Source: Hymenochaete sp. R1
Lineage: Eukaryota > Basidiomycota > Agaricomycetes > Hymenochaetales > Hymenochaetaceae
Assembly: GCA_019400425.1 (NCBI GenBank)
Contig: JAFREE010000002.1
Location: 124,001-188,000, forward strand
Direction: 5' to 3'
DNA: 64,000 nt
Within the stretch, counting starts at the first letter, position 1; every line of letters starts with the position of its first letter. Shown piece after piece: positions 24,499 to 38,381 of the stretch. The notes beneath the pieces were generated by a model, which was not told the DNA's origin, did no database searches, and saw only the letters and a program-made list of their open reading frames with translations. The translations under genes were made by a program, and so were the position numbers.

Positions 24499-27315
24499 AT
24501 GGCTTCGGCTACGGCAGTGTCTTCCTCTACGTACCAGACACCGGAGGACAACTACAAACCTTCCTCATGGGAATACGTTGACAACGCGCCTGGCTCACCA
24601 ACTAATAGCCAGGCTTCCCATTCCCAACAGCCAAGACCATCTATCTCCTCGCTACCTTCAGGGAAGAATGACTCTAGTGTTGATTCTTCGACTTTTGCTG
24701 GCTCGCCTCCAATCGCACCGACCAAATCCGTTTCGCCGCCACCTCGATCGAGCTCTGACGCCCCACCGAAGTCCTTGGCGCCACCATCGAAATGGAGGGA
24801 GAGCATATCTACTCTAGAACGTCGAGATACAGTATCATCAGTCGGCGGTGAACAAATCACAGTTGTTGAACCGACCTTTGATGAAAATGTGCTCAGGGCA
24901 CTGTGTGATATGGATGTATGTACTGGCTTCATATGCGTCTAGCACGTTACATTGTCGCTAAACCTCTTTGCAGTGTAGCGTCCCTCTTCTTCTCGATAGA
25001 ATAAAGCAGAGCATGGTGTCATGTCGAGTTAGTATTCGCTTTCTCCAATAAGGAATTTTACTAACTCATTATTGAAATAGGAGGCATCCGTTTTCTTCAA
25101 AAAACGTTCGGTGCTGGAAGAGGAGTATGGCAGAAATTTGCAAAAGCTCGCCAAGTCTACCTCAGACGTATACGCTATGAACGACGGCAAAGCAGGGTGC
25201 GCAATCCTGTTGCTACAGCAAGGGAGTGACAAGATTTAATTTTTAGTAGGACATTTGTGACGGCTTGGCAGTCAAGTATGAAGATTCACGAAATCATGGC
25301 AGACAATCGTATACGGTTCGCTCAACGTTTGAACGAGATGAGTGAGGACTTAGCATCTCTTGCGAAGGAAGTGGACAAGAATCGTAAGCAGGTAAGCATC
25401 GAGATCGGTTGCGACTCAAACGACATTCAATGGCTCGTTACAGACGAAAGAGCTGGCAACTCGCTATGAACGAGGTCTTCAAGACTCAGAAGCCACAATG
25501 GAAAAGAGCAAGATGAGATTTGACATGACGGCGGAAGAGTTGGAGAGAGTGCTCGTTGCTAAAGAGGGTGAGAATATGAAGGATACTTCGATGCGATCAC
25601 CTGGGGCTGGCGGCGGGAAAAGGGCCCTCGGAAAAGCCGTCCAAAAGGGAGGTCTCCTTTTGAAGGGTAGAAACCCGCAAAATGTTAGCTTCCATTTCCA
25701 AATAAAGCTGCGGTTCATGTCCTTAATATAAATATTTCTCTTCTCTTCCTTAGATACAGCGCCAGGAAGACGATGTCCGAGCACGGATGTCTACTGCTTC
25801 AGATGTCTATAGAAAGGCCGTTCTCGATACTCAGTCCATGCGACAAGAATACTTCAATTTTCAGCTTCCGCGTATATTACGGGTAAAGAATTTTTCTTCT
25901 GATCTTTGAATGTCTGATCTGAAACTTTAGGTACAGGCTCTCAAAGAATGTGCGGATGAAATTGACTTGGGGACTCAATATCATCTTACACGCTATGCAT
26001 ACCTTTACGAAACAATTGTATTGAGCGATGGGACAACGCTGGCCCCGCCAGCATCGGATGAAGGTAAGGTCTTCTCTTCCATTCTAACCTGTCTTTAATA
26101 GTCCTTCGTAGCTTCTGGTCTGAAAGCTACAGTGGAATCCGTTGATAACCGAGCCGACTTCAAAATCTACATGCAAAATTACGCTTATGCGCACGGGGGT
26201 CAGGCATATCGAGGACCCAAACGGGATGGTCCTTGGGACGAAGGATACGTGAGTTGGCTGCAGAATGTCTTCTAGCAATCTTCTGTGGCTTTACTCATAT
26301 CTGATTCGGATATCAGCTTCCGCCTTTGCCCACCTATGGGAACTCAGGAAACCCGGAGAAGGTCTACTCGAATGCAACAGCGAATGTGTCGACAACGTCG
26401 GGAACGACCAATCATTCAAATGGTCCGACTCCAGCTCCGGAAAAGAGTCGACCAACATTTGGTATTGATCTCGCGGAGCAGATGGCGCGAGACAATGTTG
26501 AGATACCGCAGGTAATGAACAAATGTTGTCAGGCAATTGAAGAGCACGGATTGTCATCAGAAGGACTGTACAGACTGAGTGGGACGGTATCCAAGGTTCT
26601 GAAGTTAAAAGAACGACTAGATAAAGGTAAAAATGCATAACAAGAATCCAAGATCGTATCTGACCTTGATTCGACCAATCGCAGATATTAGCACCGTTGA
26701 CCTGGATACTGAGGCGACATCTGATATAAACAACGTAACAGGTGTTTTGAAGCTTTGGCTAAGGGAATTGCCTGATCCCCTCTTGACTCATACCTTGCAC
26801 CAAGGTTTCATTGAAGCGGCCAGTTGCGTCTCTTTCTCATAATCTTCCACAAGCATTTCTCAGTAACCTCACGTTCTGCAGGAGTCGAGAATGACAGGCT
26901 GAGGCATATCAGACTGCACGAACGTGTCAATGATTTGCCAGATCCTAACTATGCCACACTGAAGTATTTCATGGGGCATTTGCACAAGTACGTGTAACAA
27001 TTTCATGTGACTTATAGAGATTAACCTTCGCTTGCTCACTGGATATAGAGTGGTACAAAAAGAGGTAGAAAACCACATGTCTATCTCAAATATTGCCATA
27101 GTCTTCGGCCCGACGCTGTTCGGGCTTCCTGCCGCCAACCCCGGCCAACCCATGCAAGCGAATGGCATGGCAGACGCAGCACACCAGAACAAGGTTTGTA
27201 ATCTGTCGTAACAACTCCACGAGTGAACTTCAAAAGTCTAATAAACATATAGGCTATTGAGACAATCTTGGAACACTACACGGATATCTTCATCGATGAG
27301 AGCGATGAATCTTGA
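24499..27315 (+). CDS. RGD1: F-BAR and RhoGAP domain protein (Rgd1 type)
   Basis: GTPase-activating protein for Rho-family GTPases that binds curved membrane through its F-BAR domain; yeast Rgd1 acts on Rho3/Rho4 in polarised growth. Thirteen exons (24499-24915, 24974-25027, 25081-25196, 25250-25391, 25444-25683, 25754-25882, 25931-26063, 26112-26248, 26317-26626, 26685-26822, 26882-26987, 27049-27193, 27253-27315) join in phase to 709 residues. A Ser/Pro-rich leader is followed by the FCH start (DRIKQSMVSCREASVFFKKR, EEEYGRNLQKLAK) and the F-BAR helices to about residue 430. The RhoGAP domain has the arginine finger in GLYRLSG, then NNVTGVLKLWLRELPDPLLT and ISNIAIVFGPTLFG. The exon 4 acceptor is a tandem TAGTAG. 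Confidence 0.93.
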
Positions 27316-30300
27316 AGACGAGCATAAGCCCTTTTGTCTCGCATCAGAAACACCTCTACCTTCGCATTTCTTTGCTTCCGAGTTCGATCTAAATGTTATT
27401 CGCATTCATACCCCATCCCTACGCCTTACTTAGCGTCGTTGTATCCATTCGAGCAGGCTTTTTTTTTGGTTTGTACCAGTATCTTTCACATTCTTTCGCT
27501 TCGCTTCGGACCTCTTTTTAAGTCTCATTCACTTTTCTTCTGTGGAAGTTTTAATTACACTCTTTACCATGGCCCACGTGCCTTTTGCTTGTGGCAGTCA
27601 ATTCCTCTGTCAGAGACTAAGAGGATACCTTTTTTTGGTGATGACGCCTCAGCAATTCGGTTCTGCTTTCGCTGTTTCTTCGTCTTCACTTTTTATTTGT
27701 TTTCGGTCCCTGATTTTTCTTTCCTCTTACATTTTTTATGGAATCAGGTAGCTACCTAGCCATTTCTACTTAATTCTATTTGCCGGGCAGCAGTCCAACG
27801 ACATCAAGCATGAAAGCTCGGGACTGAATATGACCATCTGTACCCAAACAGTATCGGCGGCCCGCCTCTTCCTTCCCCTCCAACATACGCAAAAACTAGT
27901 ACCACATCCCCAATCGCAGGACGCACGTTTCAAGCGAATTTATGTAGAATCATTATTGAGTACCTCTACTCTATCGCTCACGGACATTCACCTACTACTC
28001 AGCTAGCGGTATCTACCTCCAAACATGTTGCACTCGTTAGGCAGCCTACTTATCCCGTGGGATGAAGCACGAAGGCTCATCACCCAGCGAGCGCCTAGAA
28101 CTTGAACATATAAATGGCGAAGAAGTGGAAGTATCGGAGCCTCATGTATACAGAGACACACGGTACGTGGTTCTGTGTTGGTATGATTTACGTGTTGCGA
28201 AGAGGTGCGGGGTCGCTTCGATTCGATTCGATTGAATTTGGACCTCGGACGAGACGAGAACCGGGCCACGATCTTTCGGGGTCGGAGTCTGAATTCAAGT
28301 AGAAGTCGGAAAGTCGAAGAAGTCGGAAGAAACGTTGATAGTACTGCTTTAAGTGGTACTTGCGTGTCCCAGCCTAACCAGAATCGATATTACTGCAATG
28401 CTTTTGCCAGTGATACAGGTACGATTGCCAGTGAGCTCGGAACCCACCCGATATCCGAGTCAAAGCCACGGTGTCAAAGAACTCAAACTCGAACAATCGG
28501 ATAGGTCGGGACCGTGTGCGCGTGCGCGTGCTCGCGCATTCGTCTAATTGTCGGAGGAATGGGATAGGACACATTGAGAGAGGTACACGCAAGGGAGTCT
28601 TTATCAATGCGAGGCCAATGACCTATCAAATAGCGAACGATGGGGGGCAGCCTGAGAGGCTGACTGCAAGCTTGGGGTCTGCTGACCTGGGTATAATGCC
28701 GAGCATTAATGACACTTTCTATTCAATAAAAAAATCTCGGAAGTTGGTCTCTGGGGTGCGTGCGAAGAGTACGTACATTACATTTTCACATAGTACACAT
28801 TCAAAGTTGACGCATTGAACACACAGTGATCGGGGGGCTCCTGTCTGTTTTGTGTGGGTGTGGTGTGTACTACATATGTCGAATCGGAGTTCATGTTCGG
28901 GTATGTCGGTCAGGGGTGATTCGAGTTGTTTCGGGATATGAACTTCTCAGTTGAAGTCGTTGGCCGGAAGAAGGGCGTTATTGGGCCCGTCCGACGGGGA
29001 AGGGGCGGATCTGGCCAATATTAATGACAATGGACATTGGACAGCATACTATGAAGAGTCGCATCGATTGTATGATATTGATATCGGAGACGGGAATGAC
29101 GTTGGTATTGGAAGTTAGCGATATGGGTTACGTGGTTAGTGAGGGTGATACATTTGTGATACAGGGGAATGTGTTGGTGGGTTGGTTACGAATTACAAGT
29201 GCAATGTGTACATGTGTGGCCGTGGGCGTCATGGTGAAGATGAGCGGTGAGTTGAGAGCCTATAAGCACGGCTCGGGTGGATAATGAGAGTCAGTTGATA
29301 GATCGTCGAAATGGCAGCGAGAACCCAAGGGAAGGGGGGAAGGGGGAAGGGGAAGCAGGAGAACAAACCCAAAAAATGTAGATAAAAGACCCTGAGAAAC
29401 TGAGGGAGTCGGAGATTTTGAATGCGCATGTGAATATACATACATGTATGCAATACACAGTCGACTGTGAGATTGTATCTCTGTATCTGCATCATCTGGA
29501 TCGCAAACATCCGGATGATCAAAGGGCTGAGTGAACAAGGATAGCGTCCAATCGATTGTCGAGAGGTAAAAATAAAAATAGAAATCGTTGTCAGCGTAAA
29601 GAGGGCAAATTCCTTGGATTACACTCTGGGTCTGTATGCAGAACAGCAGCCACATCCGGCACAGGAAACCTAGCCAATGTGCAAGGACATATACTTGGAG
29701 CTTTGACCGACAATGATAGCTTCCAAGCATCCCATCACTGCTTCTCGACCTTCTCGCGATGTTCTTGCCCAATCCTGTCCCGTCCTGTTCCTCTACGACC
29801 TTCTCTCTCGGTCCCGCAACTCAATGGCGTTATACTCTCGTCAAATATCGATATCGTGCATCGATTGAAGCCATCGGACGCGCTGGCAGTGGAAGAAAAG
29901 ACGTCCCAACTCAACTCCGGGTTGCGTTCTAAGGCCACGTACAAGTCTGCCTGAGCATTGGAGCTCAGTAAGAAGCGTCCGTATCCGTTTGTGTTCGTGA
30001 GGGGAGGTAGGCTTTGTCGCGCTCGTGATCATGCCAAGATCATCCTTTTTCTGACCTTTCCCCGTCAATGATTCCGACATTCTTCATCCGGCAGTCGGAG
30101 CCTTCCTTCCTTCCTTTCCCTCGTGACCCATTATTCCAGAGATACATTCTCCTCCTTCATCATCTTCGGAGTTCAGTCTTCGTACCTCGTATGACATCAA
30201 CCTTTCCTTCTCTTCCGCTTCTCGTCCTGCCACATCGACGACCATTGTTCCACTTTGACTTTGGCTTCCGTGCATAGTAAGGTCGGTCCAGAACGTTGGA

Positions 30301-30479
30301 ACCTCCGAATCCTCTTCCTTCCCCTGAGCCAGTTCCTTATACTCCACTCCCAGTCCAGCCTCATCCATAGGCCCATTCCTATTGCTGCACACGAACATGA
30401 GGGCAAGCGCACCCGAAGTATCATGGGATGTGTTGAATCAAAATGAAGCTATGTCGTTTCGTACTCGCACGCCTCTGAT
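27316..30479. other. Gene-poor interval downstream of RGD1
   Basis: About 3.2 kb. The first part is a T-rich RGD1 3' region. Later ORFs (for example 28471-28818 and 29260-29772 minus) have skewed or repetitive composition and no recognisable domain. A G/A-rich run lies at about 29331-29360. Nothing else supportable. Confidence 0.35.
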
Positions 30480-31859
30480 CTACGAGCTCGGAGAAATCGA
30501 CCTCGAAGGTGCGAGCGGGAGTGAGAGCTGGGATCCACTAGCTCCTGGACCTGAGGCCAGACCTAAACCTGGAACTGAGCTTCCACCAGCGGCACCGGCA
30601 TTCGTCATAGGCCGCCACTCGCCATCCAATCCTTCAGATCCGCATTTCGTCCCCTTCCCACTCGCACCAAACACACTTCCGGCCGCGAATACTTCTCTCT
30701 CATAGGCATCGCCACCTCTCACCCACTCGATCCCGCTGGGGAATCTGATGCGCTGAAGGGATGGGGCAACAGCGGCCCAAGCAGTACAGAGCGAACGCTC
30801 GTCCTGTTCGTTGTGGGTTGTGATGATACCGTCGACGGAAGTTGGAGAGAGGTCGAGGTGTTTGAGAAGGGTGAACGCTCCGAGGACCTGAGTAAGAGCG
30901 GAGAGAAGCATCTAGCGTGTCGCAGTAATTGTAGATTGAAAGTCAGCAAAGAACAGTACATCACAGTATTTCGGGTGAGATGGAAGTGAAAATGACGATG
31001 AGTAGGCCCCACTCACTATACCTGAGAACGTAAAGTGTAGCGTATGCCTTAACGCCAACCTCATCCTCAGCGTCTCCAACGCCGTCAAATGCTTCGAGAT
31101 GGTCAACAGTTGCGTAGGCGTTATGCTTAACGCGCTCAAGTCCAATTTGCGTACCGGTCGGCGCCCAAATGCGAGTTTCGTAAGCAACGCAACCGTCGAC
31201 TCGTATCCACTCAAAACAAGTACGCTCACTGGTCGTCCAGGGATGACGCTCGCGGCACAGCGGATGTCGCCCCGAAATGTATCGAGATTTGGGAGGTCGG
31301 TAGGGGAGAGCGCAAGTGTACGATGGTGGTCAGCGAGGTGGAGGTAAGTAAGCGTGGGCTGAGCGCGGAGGAAAGACTCTATATGCGCATCAGGTGCGCC
31401 GCCCAGCGCGAGTCGATGAAGCCGGAACGCCGTCCCGTCGAGTAGAACACCAAAGTTGTAGTTCACTGGCAGTCCTGCGAGGTGGAGTTCAAGGATTTCG
31501 AGCTGAGATGCGGACTGGATCAGCGAGCGGAGGGTGCCGGTGACGTAGGGTGCGAGAATACATTCTTCCCTGCGCGCTCTGTCGCGTACCCAGCGGATAT
31601 GGAGTCGACGGATGCATTGGGAGAGGTAAGGGCGTACGAAGACGACGCTGGCGCAAGCGAGGGTTCTGCGCGGGGTGACGATGGCGTCCGGATCACTGTC
31701 TACGGAGTCAGTGATGGAGACGTCGGCGTAGAGGAGACGCTCTGATATGTCGCGTAGACGCATGGACACACGCATGAGAGAACTAAGGGATGAAGTGCTG
31801 AGAAAGAGAAGGATTGCGGCGAGGGTTTCATTTGGAAGGTCAAGGAAGTGGATGGGCAT
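30480..31859 (-). CDS. F-box domain protein
   Basis: Likely substrate-recognition subunit of an SCF ubiquitin ligase. Two exons (31017-31859 and 30480-30911) joined by an ATA|GTGAGT donor and a CTAG acceptor give 424 residues. The N-terminus is a typical basidiomycete F-box: MPIHFLDLPNETLAAILLFL, then LMRVSMRLRDISERLLY. Downstream are irregular leucine-rich segments (QLEILELHLAGLPVNY, TLTYLHLADHHRTLAL, LTKLAFGRRPVRKLDLSAL, LTALETLRMRLALR, LLKHLDLSPTSVDG) that resemble degenerate LRRs. The final 80 residues are Gly/Ser/Pro-rich. Such F-box proteins are strongly expanded and fast-evolving in Agaricomycetes; the substrate is unknown. Confidence 0.82.
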
Positions 31860-32537
31860 GACGGGGATGGGGATGTAGGATGAGAACGAGGAAGAAGAAA
31901 GCGGTTAAAAGAGGACGTGGGGGATAGAGGCGAAGGGTGCATTAGAACAGGAACAAGCTGGCTGTATGCGGTCTGACTGGGATTGGGATTGGGATTAGGG
32001 ATGAGAGCAGATGAGAGGAGAAAGCAAAGACGAATCCGAGAGTCGGTCGAGATTTTTCCAGGTTTAATTGAGTCTCGCCGGATATCATCTCACGCGCTCA
32101 TACTCCCCATTCCTCCCCCTTTTCACGCTGCCGGCAGAGTGACCGTAATTGGGCCAGGGACGCAAGGGGGGGAGGGAAGGACGATGTGGTGGACGTCAGT
32201 GGAAGACTTCAGGAAGGGGAGTTTAATCTCGTCGACTCACCCACTCGAAGCGTGGCAATGGCGAGACGAGAACAGGTCTTCGTCTAAACAGTCAATCTTC
32301 CAGGAACAACACTCCCACTCCTCTCACTCGGTACTTCTTACACAACTCTCAACACGCTCACAGATATTCCGAACATGAACACGCGCAATGATGCGACTCA
32401 TACACTCAGAGTTCGAATAGAAGCAAAATGAAATAGGGGCGACGGTAATACACGAATACAATACACACTGTAGAAGAATAAGGAAATACACAATCGAAGA
32501 GACCCAAAAGAACAGACATGTTGCAATGAAAAGACAA
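31860..32537. other. Upstream region of the F-box gene and 3' region of histone H3
   Basis: Contains a short GGGATT/GGGATTAGGG repeat at about 31978-32000 and the histone H3 3' end. No coding signal. Confidence 0.4.
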
Positions 32538-33825
<1,288 letters not shown>

Positions 33826-34029
33826 TCGCTCGTCTCCATTCCTGTTTTTCGCTCTTCACTTTGTTCGCATCTACTTTTCTTCGCCTGCACTGTACTCTTG
33901 TAACATTACTGCATAATATCTTATCCAACATCTGATACTGGCATTTTCTTTGTGTGACCATGAGCCAGAATTATTAAGTACAAAGACAAGTAAATGCAGC
34001 TGGGCAAAGGGCGAGAGGGTGTCATTTAC

Positions 34030-35988
34030 TTAGTTCTTCCAGCTGAGTCATCCAGGGAAGCAATGTATCAGCCGTTGGTTGGTCTGAAAATAGGTGGCTT
34101 ACTCACATTTTGACCATCCGATCCCTTCCTCCGCTCACAATCTTATCAGCCACGAAATCAACGCAATAAACTTCATCTGTATGGCCCGGGAGATCTGTCT
34201 TGAGTTTATACGTTTTGAGATCCCATATTTTGAGTGTGCTGTCCTTGCTTGCACTGACAAGGAGACGTGAGTCGGCGGACCAGGTGAGGCGGTAGACGGC
34301 ACCGACGTGTCCACGGAGGGTTGCGACGAATCTGAGAAAGTGTGAGCGCAATATCGATTAAAAGAGAAAGGGGTTGAAGATCCTCTAAAGGGAGAAAATG
34401 ATCTGACTACTCACTTTCCTGTCCTCCCATCCCATATCCTCACACTACTATCCCAACCCGCACTCGCCGCCCACCGCCCGTCCGGACTAAAAGCTACGTG
34501 TGCAACTTGCCGCTGATGACCCGTCAATCTCGCAATGGGCTTAAGCTTCCCACCTCGAGCAGCTGCAGCGTCTTTTGCTTCTGCTGAGGACGAGGAAGCA
34601 CCGGTGCGTGAGGGGAAGAGGGACCAGAGGAAGAGGGTGTGGTCGTCTGAGCCAGAGATGAGGAGCTCTGGCGTTGTGGAGAGGACGTCGTTGTAACGTT
34701 TTAGAGCGAGAGTTTGGGCTGGAGAACGTTAAGTTAGTAGGAATCGTTATTGCGTATTCCGGACAACATGGATCTGAAAACCAACCTTCGCAATCGGTTG
34801 AAGGCCGTTTGGGAGTATGATCGAACGGTCCCGTCCGGAGAGCAAAGTCGGTGTTCAGCGCTAGAGTGTTGACCCAATGAGCATGCTCTTTGAGGGTATG
34901 AAGAAGTTTTCCCTGTAGAAACGTGATTAGAAGGTCGAAGCACCGCCGGGAACACCATACAATCACTTACTCCTGATGGGTCCCAAACCTTCACTGTCTG
35001 GTCACTCGAGGCCGTATACAGCACACCTCTACCACCCACCCCTCCTCCACCCCACACAACGCAGTTGACGCTCGCTGTATGCCCACCAAGCGTATACTCC
35101 AACCTCCTCCTCGATGCATCCCAGACCTTGACCGTCCCATCCTTCGAAGCACTTGCCAATCGCGGATTCCCCGCATTCACATGGATCGGCTCCCAAGCAA
35201 GGCCCATTATCCACTTCCCGTGTCCTTTCAATGCATCACCTTGCGCCGCACCCGTCTTGCCATCCCATAAACGGACATGCCCATCGTGCCCTCCTGTCGC
35301 AAGTCGCCGTTCACGGCCCTCCCATGCGATACAAAGCACCCAACCTTTATGGCCTGAAAGCGTAGGACCGGGCGTCTCGGTATCCAGATCCCAGAGGCGT
35401 GCCGTACAATCTCCGGAGCCAGTTGCGAGTCGAGAGCCGGTAGGAGAAAACGATGCGCATAGAATGGGCGCTGAGTGCCCCGAGAGGGAGGAGGAACAGC
35501 GGGAAGCGGGGCGGACACGGAATACGGCTTGTGGTGCACAAACGATAGTGAGGGTGTCTTCGGGGGTGAAACCGTATGAGTCATTTGATAAGACATCGGA
35601 CGCGATAGATTTGGATATCGTGACACGCGTCGGTGCGGACGGCGGGGCGTCTTTCCGGGGCGGGAGGGCAATGTAAAATGTAAAGGGCGTGGGTTCATCG
35701 CTGTCCTAATGCACACACGGCATGCCAAAGCATCTAGTTCATTCGCATGTAGTCTTTGTGAGTGGATAGAATGGGACTCACTTTTTCGTTCAGCTTATTC
35801 ACCAGCATTTCCAGATCCTCTCTGCTGACATCGGCGGGGAGCTGCACGGCGGGAGCTATGCTCAACCCATCCTCTTCGCTGACAAACTGGACTACAACAC
35901 TCGGAATAGGTTCTGGAGTCTCCTTCTCGGGTTCTGGGATGCCATGGTAGAGCTTGGTTCGTTTTGGTGGTGGTAAGAGAGCTGCCAT
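34030..35988 (-). CDS. RSA4: Ribosome assembly protein 4 (Rsa4/NLE1)
   Basis: WD40 assembly factor for the pre-60S ribosomal particle; its N-terminal NLE/UBL-like domain is the handle pulled by the AAA ATPase Rea1/Midasin. Six exons (35782-35988, 34971-35705, 34786-34912, 34415-34718, 34107-34331, 34030-34042) give 536 residues. The NLE domain starts around SVVVQFVSEEDGLSIAPAVQ and continues in exon 2 (DSDEPTPFTFYIALP). WD repeats follow: GHSAPILCASFSPTGSRLAT, GHKGWVLCIAWEG, GHGKWIMGLAWEP, GHTASVNCVVWGG, EHAHWVNTLALNT, GSDDHTLFLW, GHQRQVAHVAFSPDGRW, GHVGAVYRLTWSADSRLLVS and GHTDEVYCVDFVADKIVSGG. The last exon has 13 nt and supplies the conserved ending IWKN. Two extra residue runs (for example GGGGVGGRG) sit inside one blade. 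Confidence 0.95.
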
Positions 35989-36243
35989 TGCTGGTAACTC
36001 TGTCCAGAGAAGTATCAGAGTCCACCAGTCCGAGCTCGGGATCAAGGATGAATTTCAGTCAGCGATGAGCAAATTTGTCCCCTTGATGAGGTGATCGGCA
36101 CCATGAATTTCTAAATATGGGAATTGAGAGTCCACGATGGACCGCGTATGACTTTCCGACGTTTTCGGTCTCGGACTTGCCTCAGACCACGGTGGAGTAT
36201 AAAATCCAGAACTGGACTTTACCGTTAAAATGCAGAGTCTTGC

Positions 36244-37378
36244 TTGGATCTTTCTATCATTCACTCATTCGTCGACTTATTGTCGCCCCTCATACTTGCA
36301 ACTGTGTCTTCAGCTTCGCCGCTTCTTCGTTCTCTCGTCAACTCGGCCCGAACTCGCCTCTATTCGTCTAGCACAGTCCTCAAGAGCCTATCGGACATGG
36401 GTGCATCTGAAGTCAAGATCATTCCCCGCTATAGCGTAGATCGAGGGCATGCGAACCGTGGCTGGCTCAAGACATTCCACACCTTCTCGTTCTCCCAGTA
36501 AGGCACTCTTCATGCTTCGTCTAATTTTTTGCATTCGCTGACAATAGTTCGAATTCGCAGATACCATGACCCCCAGCATATGCAATTTGAACATCTTCGT
36601 GTCATAAATGAAGACAGAGTCCAGCCTCAGACAGGCTTTGAGGAACATTCTCACGCCGAGTTTGAGATATTCTCGTATGTCGTCTCCGGCGAACTCGAAC
36701 AGTAAGCCCCTACGAACCACTACACGCCAGTATCCATCATTTATAACACATTCGCTTTTCTATAGCAAAGACTCTATGAAAAATGTCGAGATACTTAAAC
36801 GCGGAGACCTCCAGCTGACTTCTGCTGGCTTTCCTGGCATCTCGCATTCAGAAAAATGCCACGGACTCGAGCACCCTGTGCATTTCCTACAAATCTGGGC
36901 CAAGCCCTGGCGCGACCGCCTTCCGTCCAAGTACTTCACGCGTTCATTCTCCGACGAAGAAAAGAAGGACAGGTGGTGCAAAGTTGTCGCGCCTGCAAAC
37001 TCTGAAGAAGTATCGCTTGAGAGAGAAGGAAAGGGGCCTGCGCCTGTACAAAGTCCGATTACGATGTACGCAAGTCTTTTGAGCCCCGGAACAAAGCTGT
37101 CGTCCACTTTCCCGGAGATTGTGGCTCTAGTTGACGAACGACCCGAGCTCAAGAACGAGTCGACGCAAAGGAAGAAGTACGTTCATGTAGTGCAGACCGG
37201 CGGGTACAATCCCGGTGCGGCTGACGGCGCAAGCGTGAAGATTGGAGGGAGAAGTGAGGAGCCGGTCATCCTGAGGGAAGGGGACGGGGCGTATATTACT
37301 GGTGAGAAGGGCGTTGAGCTCGTTGTTGAGAATGTTGGAGACAAAATTGCGGAAGTCCTGGTGTTTGATGTCGAGTAG
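36244..37378 (+). CDS. Pirin-family protein
   Basis: Bicupin of the pirin family: metal-binding nuclear/cytosolic proteins, some with quercetin 2,3-dioxygenase activity. Three exons (36244-36497, 36561-36701, 36766-37378). The N-terminal cupin has HANRGWLKTFHTFSF, YHDPQHMQFEHLRVINEDRV and EHSHAEFEIFSYVVSGELEH, which supply the expected His, His, His, Glu metal ligands. A central segment has HPVHFLQIWAKPWRDRLPSK and the C-terminal cupin ends VGDKIAEVLVFDVE. Two in-frame starts are possible. The ATG at 36244 adds 51 Ser/Arg-rich residues that could be an organelle-targeting leader, while the ATG at 36397 (MGASEVKIIPRYS) gives the compact pirin start. A TATAAAA element at 36198-36204 is close to the first. 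Confidence 0.9.
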
Positions 37379-37532
37379 ACAGACTCTACGATTTGTGTAC
37401 CTTTACGTAAACGATGCATCAATATATAACGGTCTGGGTAATATTAATATTACCGCTACGGATAGGATATGTGTTCCCCCAATAAACATAATTCACTGCA
37501 TTTACAGGTCGACCGCTAACGAGCCCATCGCA

Positions 37533-38381
37533 TTACAAACACTGGCCGTCCGCGCATTTCTCTTCGTAGAATTCATAGTAACGCACAAACTTGTCCTCAT
37601 TGCTGCGTCCATCCATGTGTGAGCCCTTCTTATCTTTGTCTGATTCACTGAAGTCGAAGTAATAACCAAAACGGTCCGCTGCTGTCTTCCCTCCATTCGG
37701 CAACTGCGACAGTTCCTTCTCCAGGTCGTCTTTAGCCTTCTTGAGCTTATGCTCTATATCATCCCCCGCACACTCTGTCGACCTCTTGACCAGACGATTC
37801 TCTTTTTGTGACAGAGAAACAACGTCACAGCGCAGTTGGTGGATTCGTAGGACTGAAAGGCCCGCCCGAGCCATAAGAACATGATTGTCGAGTTCCTCCG
37901 TGGCATTCTTGATTTGCACCAGAATAGAAGACCCGGTACCTTCCGCTTTCCCCCGGCAAACCGCTGTCATATGGGCGGCATCGCCGTACATCCTCGTCCA
38001 GAAGTTGAAGACCCTGTATATGACAAAGATAGACTGATCCGACTTGAAATGCTCGGATGACAATCCACCTTTCCTCGTCTTCCACGGCAAGTTCAATGGG
38101 TCGGGAACCTCCCTAAAAGCCATGACGTTAAGCACAGCAAGAGCAACGCAGGCAGCGAATGCTGTTGGGAAGCGATCGCGGTTACCCTGGTCCTTCCAGA
38201 AGTTATAGAGGCCCTCCCAGCCGTCAATTAACTCATTGTGTAGGGAGTTAAGCGGTTCTTCGACATCTGGCACATCTGGACTTTCCGGACTGGATGAACG
38301 TGCGACGGCAGCTACTGTGGAATGATCACTATTTGAGGTGGCTTGTGTCGGCCGAGTAGTACGTTCGCGCGAGCGTGACAT
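37533..38381 (-). CDS. Hypothetical protein, intact member of a local tandem family
   Basis: Unrecognised 282-residue protein in one exon. The first 50 residues are Ser/Thr/Glu-rich and probably disordered. A central helical part contains a possible hydrophobic segment (AFAACVALAVLNVMAF), the block DPLNLPWKTRKGG and a predicted coiled coil (DDIEHKLKKAKDDLEKELSQ). The end is highly charged with an aromatic motif (FVRYYEFYEEKCADGQC). At least two decayed copies of the same gene lie directly upstream on the same strand (38688-39016 and 39258-40018), which supports it as a real, duplicated gene and the aromatic C-terminal motif as conserved. Function unknown. Confidence 0.75.
   Translation of the reverse strand: MSRSRERTTRPTQATSNSDHSTVAAVARSSSPESPDVPDVEEPLNSLHNELIDGWEGLYNFWKDQGNRDRFPTAFAACVALAVLNVMAFREVPDPLNLPWKTRKGGLSSEHFKSDQSIFVIYRVFNFWTRMYGDAAHMTAVCRGKAEGTGSSILVQIKNATEELDNHVLMARAGLSVLRIHQLRCDVVSLSQKENRLVKRSTECAGDDIEHKLKKAKDDLEKELSQLPNGGKTAADRFGYYFDFSESDKDKKGSHMDGRSNEDKFVRYYEFYEEKCADGQCL

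Noticed and set aside
28205..28818. Overlapping ORFs between 28.2 and 28.8 kb
   Set aside because: Driven by repetitive TCGATTCGATT and GCGTGCGCGT-like sequence; no domain and no splice support.
31978..32000. Telomere-like GGGATT/GGGATTAGGG repeats
   Set aside because: Only about four degenerate units within a promoter between housekeeping genes; no sign of a chromosome end.
35065..35728. Long antisense and alternate-frame ORFs over RSA4 (up to 200 codons)
   Set aside because: Shadows of the GC-biased RSA4 WD40 exon; the sense frame has all family motifs.
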